Shown here: in pieces, positions 36,506 to 48,940 of the stretch
Layout: each line of letters begins with the position of its first letter
Numbering within the stretch: the stretch's first letter is position 1
Assembly (NCBI GenBank): GCA_020081605.1
Contig: JAHREC010000062.1
Location: forward strand, 2,480,001-2,544,000
Direction of reading: 5' to 3'
DNA: 64,000 nucleotides
DNA from: Albifimbria verrucaria
Lineage: Eukaryota > Ascomycota > Sordariomycetes > Hypocreales > Stachybotryaceae
Notes under the pieces: model-generated
What the model was told of the DNA's origin: nothing
The model's database searches: none
Seen by the model: the letters and a program-made list of their open reading frames with translations, nothing else
Translations under genes and position numbers: made by a program

Positions 36506-37649
36506 ATGGATAATCTATGGACTCGCCGCACAAAGTGAGTGCATGCACGCCAGCCCTAATCCTGCTGATGCCTCCGAGCTAACCAGCCGAACCCACAGCA
36601 CCAGCAAGCTCTCTCTCACCACACCTGGCAATCCGATCAACGGCAACTCGACCGGTGATGCCTCGCGCAGCGCATTCGCTAAGCGCCATGGCGGTGACAC
36701 CTCCTCCCACGGCAAGTCCAACCCTTTCAACACCACTCCCGGGGCTGGCCTGGTATCACCGACGACGGGCGCCTCTAGCGCATTCGGCCTAGGTTCCGGC
36801 GCCTTTGCATCCTTTGGTTCGGCCAAGACGCCCAAGACGCCCGGGAACCCCTTCGACTCGGCCATGGGAAACGCGATACCTAAGGGCAACCACAGCAAGG
36901 ATCTGTCCAAGACGATTGCTAAGGCCCCTAGCATGACGTCGATTTCCGAGGCCAAGACGTCGGGCGCTTTGGCGGCTTCATCGGCACACCCGCTGAAAGA
37001 TGCGTGGTCGTTCTGGTACAGGCCTCCCATCTCGAAGGCGCACGGCTTCATCGAGTACGAGAACACGCTTCACGGAATTGCCACGGTGCAGACGGTGGAG
37101 GAGTTTTGGGAGATTTACTCCCACCTTAAGCGACCCTCGTCTCTGCCCGTCGTTTCCGACTATCACCTATTTAAGAAGGACATTCGTCCTGTTTGGGAAG
37201 ACGATGTGAACAGAAAGGGCGGAAAGTGGGTGGTTCGCATGAAGAAGGGTGTTGCCGATCGATACTGGGAAGATTTAGTTCTGTCCCTGATTGGCGACCA
37301 GTTTGGCGATGCTGGCGAGGATGTGTGTGGTGCGGTGCTCAGCATGCGAAATGGGGAGGACATTCTAAGCATCTGGACCCGCACCGATGGCGGACGTGTT
37401 CTCAAGATTCGGTATGTTTACGCCAACCGCGATCCCATTCCGTGACTCAGCAGATGCTAATCATTTTGAAGTGAAATCATGAAGCACGTTCTGAATTTCC
37501 CCGCTAACACACGGGTGGAGTTTAAGAGCCACGACTCCAGCATCGCACAACGAACAGCCATCGACGAGCAGCGCCGCGAGAAAGCCGGCCAGCACCATAA
37601 CGATAAGCGCCACACCACCTCTGGCACTTCGAGACAGACCCAGGAATAA
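36506..37649 (+). CDS. eIF4E-family cap-binding protein, 4E-HP/eIF4E2 type
   Basis: Binds the 5' cap of mRNA; 4E-HP types usually act in translational repression rather than general initiation. Exons 36506-36534, 36599-37411 and 37472-37649, 339 residues, frame intact. The first ~145 residues are a Ser/Thr/Gly/Pro-rich extension absent from the compact yeast factor. The cap-binding fold follows: HPLKDAWSFWYRPP, TVQTVEEFWEIYSHLKRPS, DIRPVWEDDVNRKGGKWVVR, RYWEDLVLSLIGDQF, EDVCGAVLSMR and DILSIWTRTDG. The phrases SDYHLFKKDIRPVWEDD and EDVCGAV match the 4E-HP class more closely than eIF4E1. A C/T-rich leader precedes it. Confidence 0.9.
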
Positions 37650-38034
37650 TCCCTGGGCTGGTTTACCCCATGCGATCCTCCCTATATTCTACGCCATCAC
37701 GCTTGCCTGATTGTTTTTGTGTACAGTACGAGGAACCGGGTCCTGGTGTCAGGCACATGATTCTACGCCTATCTATGTTTTCCTCATTTCTTTGCCAATA
37801 TTCTTTGGATGAGGCGATTTGTAGGGCAGCCAGAGAGATGGATGGAGGCGTCTCCTACGAATGGAGGACGGCAGTTGGGCCATGTAGTCATGTATTATAT
37901 GTAGCAGCGTCTTCAGCACAGCGAGCTACAAAGCGCGTTCCGTGCGAAACAAACAAAGAAGAAAAGCGTCCTTGTGGGCACTATTGCCTTCGAGAAATCA
38001 TCTGCCTTCGTATTGAGTATTATTTGTACAGGTA
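37650..38034. other. Convergent spacer
   Basis: 385 bases of 3' untranslated sequence from the eIF4E and SAD1 genes; nothing else recognised. Confidence 0.4.
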
Positions 38035-39664
38035 TCACGCTCTTCCCTTGCCTTTGTTCTTGGAATCTTTCCTCCGCTCCCAGATTTGCAGATACGTCTC
38101 TCCGAGGTACAGGAGCTCGCTCTGCACCTTGTCTACGTACAGATCCTGGCACACGACCCATTCGCCCGTAGCCTTGTCCTTGACCTGGACCTTCCACGTC
38201 TTCCTCTCCTCACCACTGTCTGCGACGTCTTCCTTGAGACGAACGGCCTCGTGCACCACGTTGGCCACTAGATCGTACCAGATAGGTTCGCCGGGCGGCC
38301 ACTCGGCGGGGTTGGGCTCAACATACGGCGAGACATCGAGGTTACGCGCGTCAAAGGTCACAATGGTCGGGTTACGCTCTGACACGAACTTGTTCTGCGA
38401 GAAACGCTTGACGTGGAAGACGAGGAAGGGAGGCAGGGGATGCAGCAACCTGTAGCGCTTGCGCTGGGCGTGATGCTCCTGTGCGCGGCGGCCGTCGTAT
38501 TTGGAAAGGATGGTGGTCAGGGAACTTGAGGAATGATATTCTTCTCTAGTTCGTCCTGGAAGAGCGGCGCCGAAGGCAAGTCAAGGGTCAGGAACAGGAA
38601 CCGCACGATATCGACCTTGACTTCAGCAGCATCTTCGAACCGGAGCCGGTCGCCGAAATCTGCGCGGGCGGTGATGGCCTGGGATTCGACTTTGAGCTTG
38701 CCCTGGAACGTCCGTTGGATCATGGAGCTGCCGGGCTTTGTCTTGCTGCCTCCGAGGCCGAGATGGAGGTTGTTCAGGAACCAGGACAGGAAATCCACGG
38801 GGTCTGACTGGTTGGTGAGTGTGAAGCGCTTGTTTGAGCGGAGGAGATCTCCTGCAGCAGCTCGTGCGGCGATACGTGCGCCTTGAACGCTCTGGGATTC
38901 CATATCTTGCGGATCAGAATGCTGCATCTCTTGACGAGCTCTGAGTTCTTGGAAAAGTCTTCCATCAGGAAGAAGTTCCGCAGCGGCGATACATGCGCCA
39001 GTGCTTGCACAATGACGTTGAGGTAGTCGTTCTCCTTGATGTTGTTCATGCCCACAAACCCAGGCGTGTATTCCTTGCCGCCGAGGGTCCAGCTCGTGCG
39101 CTTAACGCGATCCAGGTCCACGACTTCTTGCTTCGTGTACCGCGGGTCGGACACATACTTGATGTCGTCGAGGGCTTTGCTCTTGACCTCGTAGCCCTCG
39201 GGCAGGACGTAGACCTTCTGGGTTTCGAGGTTGATGAAGACGTGGTGGTCCTCATCGAGGGCGTGGAAGTAGGCGTGGGACTTGGGTCCACGGCCCTGGA
39301 AGTACTTGCCGCACACTAGGCAGGCGTAGACGTTGATATTCGATAGCGAGACTGAGCACAGCTTCTCAAAGTCAAAGTCGAGCACGTTGCGATCGATTGT
39401 GTCGAGGTACAGGTCATCGTAGCCGTCCGTCGGAGCCAATTGGCGAATCGAAGGTCGAGGCTGCTCATCATCCAGGTCCTCCTCGTCCGTCGCCTCCTCC
39501 TCTACCCGCTCGCCCGGCTCTGCATCCTGAGCACCTTGCCGGAAGGCATCTGCGTTGCCATTCTCGAGGGGCGAGTCGAGGTCGCCCATGCGCGAACGCT
39601 TGGAGGCGGGCGAGTCAATGCCCGTGAGCTCCTCAAGAGCCTCTGAAGCTTGTCGCTTCGCCAT
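38035..39664 (-). CDS. SAD1: Tri-snRNP protein SAD1/USP39
   Basis: Splicing factor that stabilises the U4/U6.U5 tri-snRNP; a ubiquitin-protease fold without protease activity. Single exon, 543 residues after two bases are added (GG at 38840-38841 and GGG at 38520-38522). An acidic N-terminus (EEEATDEEDLDDEQ) is followed by the UBP-type zinc finger (CLVCGKYFQGRG, SHAYFHALDEDHHVFINL) and the USP-like domain. The position of the protease Cys is Asp in NNIKENDYLNVIVQALAHV, as expected for this family. Further motifs are FTLTNQSDPVDFLSWFLNNL, LPPFLVFHVKRFSQNKF and YDLVANVVHE. Ends DSKNKGKGRA. Confidence 0.94.
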
Positions 39665-40315
39665 GGTGTAGCTTCTCGCGCGGCAGAGTCGGACAAGGGC
39701 GTGATGGCGTCGGGGCGCAGGGTTTGAAGCTCGAAATGTCTGGGACGGTTGATGTCAGAGGAGCGCTGAGAAAAGTTGGGTGGGGTGGGATCTACAGGCT
39801 ACAGCTTGCCACTGCACAGCTCCGTCTCAAACTGAAAGTGGTAAGCAAACGCATGACAGGCAATGAAACCTCACACCCGTAACGTTTGGGCAGTAATACA
39901 TTCTTATGTATCTGAGAGCTACAGTATCTACTTGTCTGAGACAAGATTTTGCAATAATTTCAAACGAGTGAACTCATGATTTTTACCCGACTCTTTGCAT
40001 GCGCTTGACTTGGTTGTCCATCCACTACTGGCCTGTGTCATGCACAAGTCAATACAGGCACGCATATATCATGTGCCATACTAATTGATCAAGTTATTGT
40101 CAATCTGATTGTTATGATGTATATAACTGTATCTTGTAACATCGTAGCATGTCTCCTCTCAGCACCCACCGTTTCTTGTAAACCGGTCCTCCTCGTAGCT
40201 AGCAAAGCGAATTATTCAACAAGTAACCAGAGTGCAATAACGCAAGCTGTAAGATTGATCAAGATGCAGGTATTGATTTTCCAAACTAAAACTATTATTC
40301 ATTCAACTCGTATCT
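39665..40315. other. Spacer between SAD1 and UTP13
   Basis: About 650 bases, AT-richer than the genes around it, between two minus-strand genes: the SAD1 promoter and the UTP13 3' end. No gene seen. Confidence 0.4.
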
Positions 40316-43132
40316 TCAAACAGTGATGTTACCCGCCTCCTTCATCAAAACATCATCCTCATCGATCACCGGGGCTATGCTGTCTATCTCCTGCAAAGTA
40401 TACTCAACGAGGTAACTCTCGTCCACCAGCTCTTCTATGCGCTTGTAGTGCCTCTCCGTGTACACTCTCAGACCGTGCATGATATCGCGCAAGCTCTTCA
40501 GTCCCTGTGCACCCTTGACAGACAGGTTCGAGAGCTTCGATGCGGGATAGCTTCGCACAACTGTCCACAGGATTCTCTGCGCCACAGGTGCCGTTCTGGC
40601 ATTCGTGTTCCAGTCCCGCAACCTCAATAGCAGAATGAACAATTGTTCATCTGACAGACTGGCCAGGACATTGTCGACGGCCTTGAGTCCAGATAGACTT
40701 CCTTCATCAGGGGTTGCGGTAGTGACAACAGAAGTAAAAAGGCTGAGGAGACGGCCTGGGTGGTTGAGTTGAAGAGCCAGAGTAATGGCCTCTCGGTAAG
40801 AACCTGCGTGAATGTGGTTTTGCAACTCTTGTTCTTTTTCGATCAGCTCAAGCGCAGCCTGCGAAGCAGCTGCTTGGGTCTCTGACGTCGTGTCTTTCCA
40901 CAGTGTGACGGTGGAGTCTCCACTGCCAGACACGATGGTGTTTGTCTCGGGATGCACAGCGAGAGCCCAAACACGATCCTCGTGGTTATCCAGAGTGCAG
41001 TCAGCCTCTCCAGAATTGGCATCCCATACTTTGACAAGGCCGTCACCACCAGCACTAGCAAAGTGCACAGGACGCTTTGCTGAACTAGAACCGGTTGGCA
41101 TGTTCAACCAAGCCACCTTCAGCACACTGTTTGAGTGGCCCTCGAATGTTCGTATACAGGTGTAGTCGGACAAGCTCCACAATCGAATAGTCTTGTCACC
41201 GCTTCCTGTAAGCACCACACCCTTGCCCGTAACAGGACCGTCTTCACCCTGAATAGCCGGCAAGTTGGCAGGGGAGAATCGTACGGACCAGACACCTCTC
41301 TTATGTCCACGAAGAATACCCTGAACCTCACCCTCCTCCACCGAGAAAATCTTGACAGTTTTGTCTTGTGATGCCGATGCGAACAAAGTTCCAGAATGAT
41401 GAACGTCAATGGCATTAATGTCCTTGTCGTGTGCTTTGCGAGTGAACAGAGCACGGGCTCCGGTCTTCTGACCTCTTGGCTGTGGCTTGCGAGGAATTTC
41501 CCACTTCTTGATCGTTTGGTCCTGCGATCCTGTAAGAAGGAAGGGAGGGGGTTGTTTACAGGGTCCTGTCGCGAAGCTGATGACTCCGGTGGCACCGTCT
41601 TTGGTAGAGCAACCGCACCCACAGATTCAGCATGACCCGAAAAAGTGCCCCAGCACTCGTAAGAATTGTTCTTTGCGTCCAATCGCCAAAGTTTGGCAGT
41701 GTTGTCTTTGGCACCAGTTGCAATCCAATGTCCCGACCAGTCCACATCCAAGGTAATCACAATTTCCTCGTGGCCCCTTAGTTGTGCAACATCCTGTCCA
41801 AAGTATGGAGACTCGTCACCATCCCACTGGGGCTCCTTGACAGATCCGGATCGTTCGGCAACAGATACTAGTCGGACATCCTCGGAGTTTGTGGCAAGTG
41901 CCAGAAGTGACCGATCGGCAAGTGCGTAGCCAAGATCGATGATTTCGTCATGTGTTCCGGAGATTCTTCGAAATGCGACAGGGGAGGCAACGAAGTCTGT
42001 GTACCCTCCTGGGGCAGCTTGTAGAGGGCCAAAGTGTGGTCCACCTGAACGCAAAGAACAAAAGGAAGACTAGGACGGTGAATAGCGGACACGATTCCTT
42101 CTTCCTCGCTCTTTGCAGGCTGCTTCTGGGTTACTTCTCGGCCGGAATCGGTCTCCCAGATGCGCAGGCATCCATTCGCACCAGCAGAGTAGGTGAGATC
42201 TCCTCACGAATGAAACCAGCAGCCTCAACAAGTTCAAGGCATGGCACCACCTTGCGGATCTTCCATGACTTGACATCCCACCAGATAAGAGTCTTATCTC
42301 TGCTCGCAGTAACAATAGCGTGCTGAGTAGGTGAGTAGTCTATGGCCTTGACGTCGGAGACATGTGAATCTAGCTTAGCAATGCAGTTGCGCTTGTGCAA
42401 ATCCCAAACTCGGACCTGGCCGTTCTGGCTACCTGAAACAAGGCGAAATTGGGTAGTGTTGGTATTATCTTCGTCGTCAGAATCGCCACTTGCGTCCTTG
42501 CCCTTTCGAGGTCGTGAAGATTCCTTGGAACGGGAGGCCACCTCGAAGAAGTGAAGAGCTGAGATGAGAACAGAAGGACCACGGAAGGTGTGAGTGAGAT
42601 GGCCGGCGGCAATGTCCCAGACTTTGATGGCGCCATCAGTTCCTCCAGTCGCAAGAAGTGTGCTGGTGCGATCGACGGCCAGAACGGCTACAGGAGTGCC
42701 ATGAGGTTTAAGAGAGCGAATGAGTGTGTGCTCAAGTGTTTTCTCATCTGCAGATGGCTTGAGAGCGAAAATTCTCATCGACAATGACCTGGAGCAAATC
42801 ACAAGATGAGATCCAGACGGCGTCACTACTTTTAGTCAGACTTTCGTTCTTATACTTGGAGCATGATCATCTTACATGTCAATGTTGAAATGAGTTCTCC
42901 ATCCTAGAAAATTACTGTCAGTCAAAATCCCATGAACATGACCAGGTTCACTCACGCCGCTGATTTGACCCAATTGGTTGCCCGTTGCCGGGTCTGAGAG
43001 AACCACATCTTCACCGAGGGTAGTTGCGAGAATCCGTCCCTTGTTATCGATGGCCACAGATCCGCCGGTGAATATTGGCCTCAGGACCTGGCTCACGTCA
43101 AAAGTCGTCTTCAATGGCTGTTTGTTCGCCAT
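40316..43132 (-). CDS. UTP13: U3 snoRNP/SSU processome WD protein UTP13
   Basis: Component of the UTP-B complex, needed for 18S rRNA processing in the nucleolus. Exons 43132-42956, 42903-42876 and 42825-40316; 905 residues after three bases are added (G5 at 41547-41551, AAA at 41971-41973 and one near 42190). Two tandem WD propellers are seen, with blades such as LLATGGTDGAIKVWDIAAGH, HAIVTASRDKTLIWWDV, GSGDKTIRLWSLSDYTC and TIVSGSGDSTVTLWKD. A C-terminal helical Utp13 domain follows, with HAGSYREAITLALQLNHPGR and LLLRLRDWNTNARTAPVAQR. The N-terminus begins MANKQPLKTTFDVSQVLRPI, typical of the family. It is divergent from the next gene, 355 bases apart. Confidence 0.95.
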
Positions 43133-43487
43133 CGTGCAATCTTTTACTTTGCGCGTATGTCTTGCGAAGGTCTCTGATGTGCTACCAAAAAAGTATGTAC
43201 GATTGCTTATCGATACGAGATTAGATAAACTAGCGCACACCCATTTCTGCCTACCCTAAATGAAGAGACTCAATGATGACTAATATCTCTAATGCACTCT
43301 CCTTTCCTAATCCAGCACATCGTATTTACGCACTATACCTACCTTACTTCAACGTCAGGATCAGTACTGTACTTTACTCCGACGTCGTCAGTAGCTGTAC
43401 CGTAGATTCATGAAGACCCAGCGACGGAATCTTCTTATCCCTCTGTTCACATGTTCTTCGCCTAGGTGCGAAGCCTGACCATGAAAA
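43133..43487. promoter_or_regulatory. Compact divergent promoter, UTP13 and unknown membrane-type gene
   Basis: Only 355 bases separate the two start codons, so the promoters overlap or are shared. CTACCTTACTTC-like sequence near 43340 resembles the ACCTACC/GGTACC motif of other spacers. Confidence 0.4.
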
Positions 43488-45163
43488 ATGGGCATGCAAG
43501 GACCGTTAACCGCCCAGGCTCTGGGTCGCTCTCCCTACGATGAGGTCGTTGATGGAGAAGGAGCATCAGATACTCATGAGCCTCATCAGCAATATGACTC
43601 GCGTGGGCGGCCAATTAATCCGGAGACTAAGCGCATCAATCGAGATATCATCAGATCTCACAATGAAGTTATGCTTGTTATTGGAGTGGCCGAGCCAGAG
43701 AACCAGCAACCAAGCGCTGAAGTCGAGTCGCAGCGCCAACACGAAGCGCACGAAGACAAAATCGGGGAAAGACTCATGCATGCAGGCTCAAGGACCATTG
43801 AAATCGTTGGTCTGCTAGGGCTCCACTCCCTTAGACAACGGATACTGGTACGATCTCTTCATTCCGGCTACCTTAGTATTCGTCGCTGACGATGACAGAT
43901 TTACAAAGACTACTCTGAATTCCCCTTTGGAAATCTTTTCGTATAATAAGGAACAATTTCTCGTTTTCAAGAGATATCCTAGCGGGCGTTCCAGCTGGCA
44001 TCATCTTGACGCAAGTCGAGACCTTCGTCTCACGATTATGGGTGGGCCAAAAGGAGAAGGCAAGATCACGACGAATGTACGTTTCCATGCAAAAACTCAT
44101 CGTGGCTATTAATAATCTTCATCAAGTGTCAACGAAATATGGTCATACGTGCGAGTTCATCTCGAGCTCTATATGGCGTTCCAACGAGTTGGACTCGTAC
44201 CAGCGAGCCAGATCATCCCTAAGCTCAGCTTCTTCATTCCATTTAGCAGCGAGAGCCCCATACCATCTCCTGGTCATCTAACCAGCTTTACTTTACCCTC
44301 TATAGCGACCTGGTTGGCTGGCGCTGTTGTCTCTGCTAGCCCTTTTCTAGTATGGGTAATGACACAGCGCTTGCTTAGAGACTGGCGTCCGCCGATATGG
44401 AGTATGATCTACCAGCAACTTCCAAGCACAGCTTTCCGAGCAAGGCGAAATACGCCTCCATCAATGCCTCCCCACCGCCGCCGCCTGCTGCTTCGATACC
44501 AATGACTCCTCCAGAACTAGATCCAAGTTCAAATTCGCCTGGGGAATGGATAGAGGTTCTGGGTGATGGCCAAAACGGGTCGATGGCCGAGGGCAACCCA
44601 GTAATTGATCGACAATCTATACCAACCGTTCGGAGACAAAGTGTGGTATCTGCCAGAGGGACGAGTACGTTAGCGACGAAGAAGAACCCGAGACAGTGAC
44701 TGCTACACTCATCAGCCTGGACATTGAAGCTACTGATCATGATCATGATGCTCCTCCAGGCCTGTGGTCTGCAGAGCTTCGCCCTAGTCTAACATCTGAT
44801 ACACGGACAAGATCTAGCCCGCCCGTCTTTCTAGACACTCAACTCACTCGCCTTCCAGCGGTTCTAGCCACGAGTATCCTTACCGATGCAGCGCTGCGGC
44901 TCTTGATTTCTCCGTATGAAGCTATTGCATTACGGTTTGCAGCTCAGGCCTTTAGCCTACAACATGGAATTCCTTGTCCTGCTATTTATGATATCAGTCC
45001 CTTGAGAGGGATGAGCTGGGTTTCTGTTGTTAATCTTCTTGGGGTTGAATTCCTTCATTTTTCAGTTCTTAGCGACATTTGGGCTATCTTTACCGCATTG
45101 TCAGAATATTTACACATGACGGAAGATGAGTGGAAAACAGCAGAGACCGAGAGTGAGAAGTGA
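43488..45163 (+). CDS. Conserved fungal protein with hydrophobic segments, function unknown
   Basis: Four exons, 43488-43847, 43899-43940, 43983-44076 and 44127-45163; 511 residues after three bases are added (T4 at 43936-43939, one near 44382, GGG at 44658-44660). The gene model is supported because all introns have consensus ends and the total becomes a multiple of three. An Arg-rich soluble start (ETKRINRDIIRSHNEVM) leads into hydrophobic segments: IEIVGLLGLHSL, FPGVPAGIILTQVETFVSRL, ASQIIPKLSFFIPF and TWLAGAVVSASPFLVWVMTQ. An acidic linker (YVSDEEEPETVTATL) precedes a second block containing LDTQLTRLPAVLATSILTDA and a hydrophobic SVVNLLGVEFLHFSVLSDIW. This suggests a membrane-associated protein, perhaps of an organelle. 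I do not recognise the family. Confidence 0.72.
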
Positions 45164-46408
45164 TAGAGGTCTCTGTAGCGGGCTAACATGAAGAATATTA
45201 AGTGGACTCTGTGTATTATTAAGAAAACTCATGCCTATCACCATGCCCTAATTTGGGTTCAATAGACAAAGTACACGCCGTGGCTGATATATGGTTTGAA
45301 AATAGTCACCAAGGTAATAGAGTACATGAACACAAAAGATTAAAAAGGAAGGGCAGTTGGCGAGTGTCGTCAAGGTAGTTGGGCAACCTGGAAAGGCAAT
45401 GGCCACAACTAGGGAAATGACAAAGGATAAGAGGAAGAAAAGTTCATGCGGATCATCCAAGAAGTTAGAGAGGCTCGTGAAATACCCAAATAAGGCTTCA
45501 TTGGAGCTTAATCATGCTACCATATCACTTAATGAGTGGGCAGCAAGCATTTACTTGAGTCTTGGCTGATACACCCATGCATTGCTACACGAATAAAACT
45601 GCATAGTTGAGGTTTAGCTTTGTATGCAAAACGTTTGTAATCCCACGGGAGCATATACGCACTTCAAAATCCACAGGGTTATTTATCATATGGGCAAACG
45701 TAAAAACTCCGTGGTCATGTCTTGCGTACTGGGAAGGATCCTAGGTCATGGTAGGCGAAGTTGACTGAGTAGCAACCAACACAATCCCCAAACCAGCAAT
45801 GAAAATTTTCTTTTGATCATTGAAGCCCGCTGTAAGAGAGTGTCTGTTTGGGGTATTATTACAGAATAAATATTCGCTGAATTCGTAGCTTTTGTATGCG
45901 ATTAAGTGCAAAGCGGAAGTCTTGGGTTACATCAGGAGTCGATGTAGTCCAGCCACTGGGTGGTAAACTGCATGGACCAGACTGTGAATAAATTCATGAC
46001 AATAATATGATGTTGTACAATGGGATGTATTGAAGAAAGTATAGTATTTAATATTGACACCGGGATGTCCATTGTGATAACACACAAGCTGGGCTAGCCA
46101 GATGCCAAAGTATCCATCTTGAAAGATAGTCTATGAGCATTCTGCTACAAATTTGGTGAAACCATCAGTTACCAGGATGTTCCTCATAGATTGTTTCCCC
46201 AAGACGGGATATTTGTCAATTGCATGGCATGACTGACACAAATTGTGTCAATCCAAATTCTTTGCGAAGAATAAAAAGCCCTAGAGTAAGCCTACGTACT
46301 AGAATATGCGTCTACCTTTTGCAGGTATGCTGACTCCATCGTTACGTATTACAGCTCATAAGATTAATACCTTAGAGCCAGTTTTCTGACAGATTTCCAA
46401 ACAGCATG
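45164..46408. other. AT-richer convergent spacer
   Basis: 1.2 kb with no supported gene; it marks the change from the dense core region to the gene-poor segment on its right. Confidence 0.4.
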
Positions 46409-48551
46409 CTAAGCAAGCCCCTTGCGTAAAACTACCCGGTGATCTACATCTATATTACAGAGAGCAACAAGTCTAAGCCCGTCGTCACAATCTACAGCAA
46501 CAACACTCACTTCTGCGTCAGGATCGTGCGGGCGTATAGGCCCGGTAAACCTCAAGAGGACATCAGAGGATTTTAGTTCGGCATTCGAATCATGATGGCA
46601 TTGTTCTACCAATAGCGCATTTGCAAGCGTGTTCAGGGCCTTGCATGGTTCGAGGCTCACAGAGTGATGATGATTCGGGCCGCTCCGAACACCCAGAGCG
46701 ACACGCAAGCTATGCTCGCCCGCGGAGACCATCCAGTCCAAGCCTAGCTGCGGAAGCAGGTTGCAAGGCTTCTGAACTTGTTCCTTACAAATCTTCGTAA
46801 CTGGATCCGTTCCAGTCACCGATGTCCATAACGAACTGGCTAGGCCATAAACTTCCCCTTGTGGCTCAAAAGCCCAGGGTGCCATGAAAGTGAAAGATAT
46901 CCCCTCTTGCCATAGGATTGTGATTCGTATATCGTTGGCCAGACCGTTTGGCCTTTGGCACTCGATATGACCCAGTTGTGGTGCTTTGTCATCCGTGCCA
47001 CCTCATGGCCCAAAATACGCAAGGTTCGGTCTAATATTTCTGAGAGTCCAACTGATGTGCCCTCTCCATCTTTTAAAAATTCAATAACTTCATCCAGAAG
47101 TCTATCTTTGTACGTAGATTCGTACAATGCCCCGCTGGATACCCGTAGAAGATCGGGACAGTCAACTAGCGATAATGCGAGCACATCTATAACCACTTTG
47201 CTAAGGCCGGTATAAAATCCAACCAAGTCACAGCTTCGATACCGGTTGCTCTCGTTATTTGGGTTGCAGAGACTGCATTGGCATTCTCGTCTTAGAAGTG
47301 CCATGTGAGGAAGGTCGGAGATGTCAACTTCATGTTGGGTGAAGGTAGGGTTTAGTTTTTCATCAAAGAGAAGCTCGTACGTTTTGGATATGGCAGTTTC
47401 TCCTCTAAATGGATAAAGTCTCATGGCATCTCTGAGATCTGTAAATGATGTTTTCTTTCCATGACCTTTTTCCTGACATGAAACTGCTTTCATAATGGAT
47501 CTCGTCGCCTCCCTGGGTGGAGTTCTGGGAGTATACATAGGGCTTTTTGAGAGTTGTTCCATAGCCTTATGTAGAAAATAATGAATGACCTCCCCGAAGG
47601 CATTCCTAGCCAACCCGGAACAAAGATTGTACCGAGGCAAGAGGAGTTGCCCATAAGTTTGGAGGGACACCATTCCGGTTACAACCTGGCTCTGGGTCGC
47701 AGCAACTAGGTTAGAGGGGCCGTGAATGCTTGAGTAGATAGTGATAGAAAAGTCCTGATCCTCATGTATACCGGTGGCAATGATGACAGTAACACGGGAC
47801 CCGGGTTGTTCAACCACTGATGCGCTGGTGTTGCCCATAATCACCGAAGGAGGGCAGCCTAAACTCCACTTGACGAAAGCAATTGTCCACGCGGCGCACG
47901 AAGCGGTTTGAACCGTAACCCTGGCGATATCAGCGGCACCAACACGGTTTAGTTGGCGGAGCGCATCAACTAAATTTCCCAAGCCTTGTTTGCCTGGAGC
48001 ATGGATTCCGCTTTTCATGGTAGGGGTCCGCGAAAGTAAGTCCGCACTTGGTGCCGAGTCAGCAGCAATTGCCATCCAGCAACATCGTCTGCGAAGCCGG
48101 ACCGGTGACACCTTGGTTCAATGCTCAAAAGTAGTTGCTGAACCTGTCGGACCGTCGGTACGAGGGTCTTGTCTCTGGCGGTGCTAATTAACATTGACTG
48201 TAGAGCTTCGGCAGCCTTGAACATGTCTCTGCATGTGACGAGAGCAGCTGCTAGTCCGAGAAATTGCAAACCTGCAAGGCTTTTCCCAAGGTATGAAGTG
48301 CAGTCATTCGCACTATATCCAATAGTAGATTTGAGAAAGGTTAGGATCGCGGGCTGTGGGGTCGGCACGACGCTGTGTTCAATCTTTCGGACAGTATCTG
48401 GACTCATAGCAAGAGTGTTGCCAAACTGTTCGCACGCCATGATCGCGAGTGGCTGGACATTGTCCGTAGTTGCTGCATGCAGAAGGCCTTTGGCCACCTG
48501 AACTGCTGATGTAGATGTGTGGTCCAAGTTCCATGATAATTGGGCTGCCAT
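46409..48551 (-). CDS. Uncharacterised 714-residue fungal protein
   Basis: Single-exon gene after two bases are added (near 48060 and 46940). The N-terminal third is helical and Ala/Leu-rich: SAVQVAKGLLHAATTDNVQP, TVRKIEHSVVPTPQPAILTF, YLGKSLAGLQFLGLAAALVT and TVRQVQQLLLSIEPRCHRSG. The middle contains AAWTIAFVKWSLGCPPS and a Cys-rich patch, RRECQCSLCNPNNE, that could bind metal. The C-terminal third includes ILWQEGISFTFMAPWAFEPQ and LGLDWMVSAGEHSLRVALGV. No signal peptide or catalytic motif is evident. The block architecture resembles uncharacterised proteins of accessory regions in Sordariomycetes, which is an impression I cannot verify here. It is divergent from the nuclease-like gene at 49359. 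Confidence 0.68.
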
Positions 48552-48889
48552 GCTGAGTGGTGCTCAGTATTGGTTTGCTCTATCTGTGGTAAAACGGATG
48601 AGAGGCAGATAAATTTAATGGTCCCTATGGGATAATAATCAATGTAGCGACAGCCAGCAAAGATAGAGACGAGATCGCTCGGTGGATAGCTTCAAAATGA
48701 AGGAAGTGTAGGCAAGCAGATGCCGCGTTGGAAAGGTCAAGAATAAAGCAACGGAGCTGTTTTCGCCTGATATCTATTCAGCCTCACATTGGCGACCTAG
48801 TTGCGCTGACCAGTAAAAGGAAATGTACATGATGATGCGTCAAATGCGGAGAAACAGCCCCAGCCTTCAGCCTGATACCAAATGCTCGA

Positions 48890-48910
48890 CGAGTTTCGCT
48901 GAGAAACTCG
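48890..48910. repeat. Inverted repeat, arms CGAGTTTC / GAAACTCG
   Basis: Perfect 8-base arms with a 5-base loop GCTGA. Confidence 0.85.
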
Positions 48911-48922
48911 AAGCATCACTTA

Positions 48923-48940
48923 ACTGGTATAAATACCAGT
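48923..48940. repeat. Inverted repeat, arms ACTGGTAT / ATACCAGT
   Basis: Perfect 8-base arms around a 2-base centre AA; the centre overlaps a TATAAA sequence. Confidence 0.85.

Noticed and set aside
37670..38455. 261-codon plus-strand open frame
   Set aside because: Antisense to the conserved C-terminus of SAD1.
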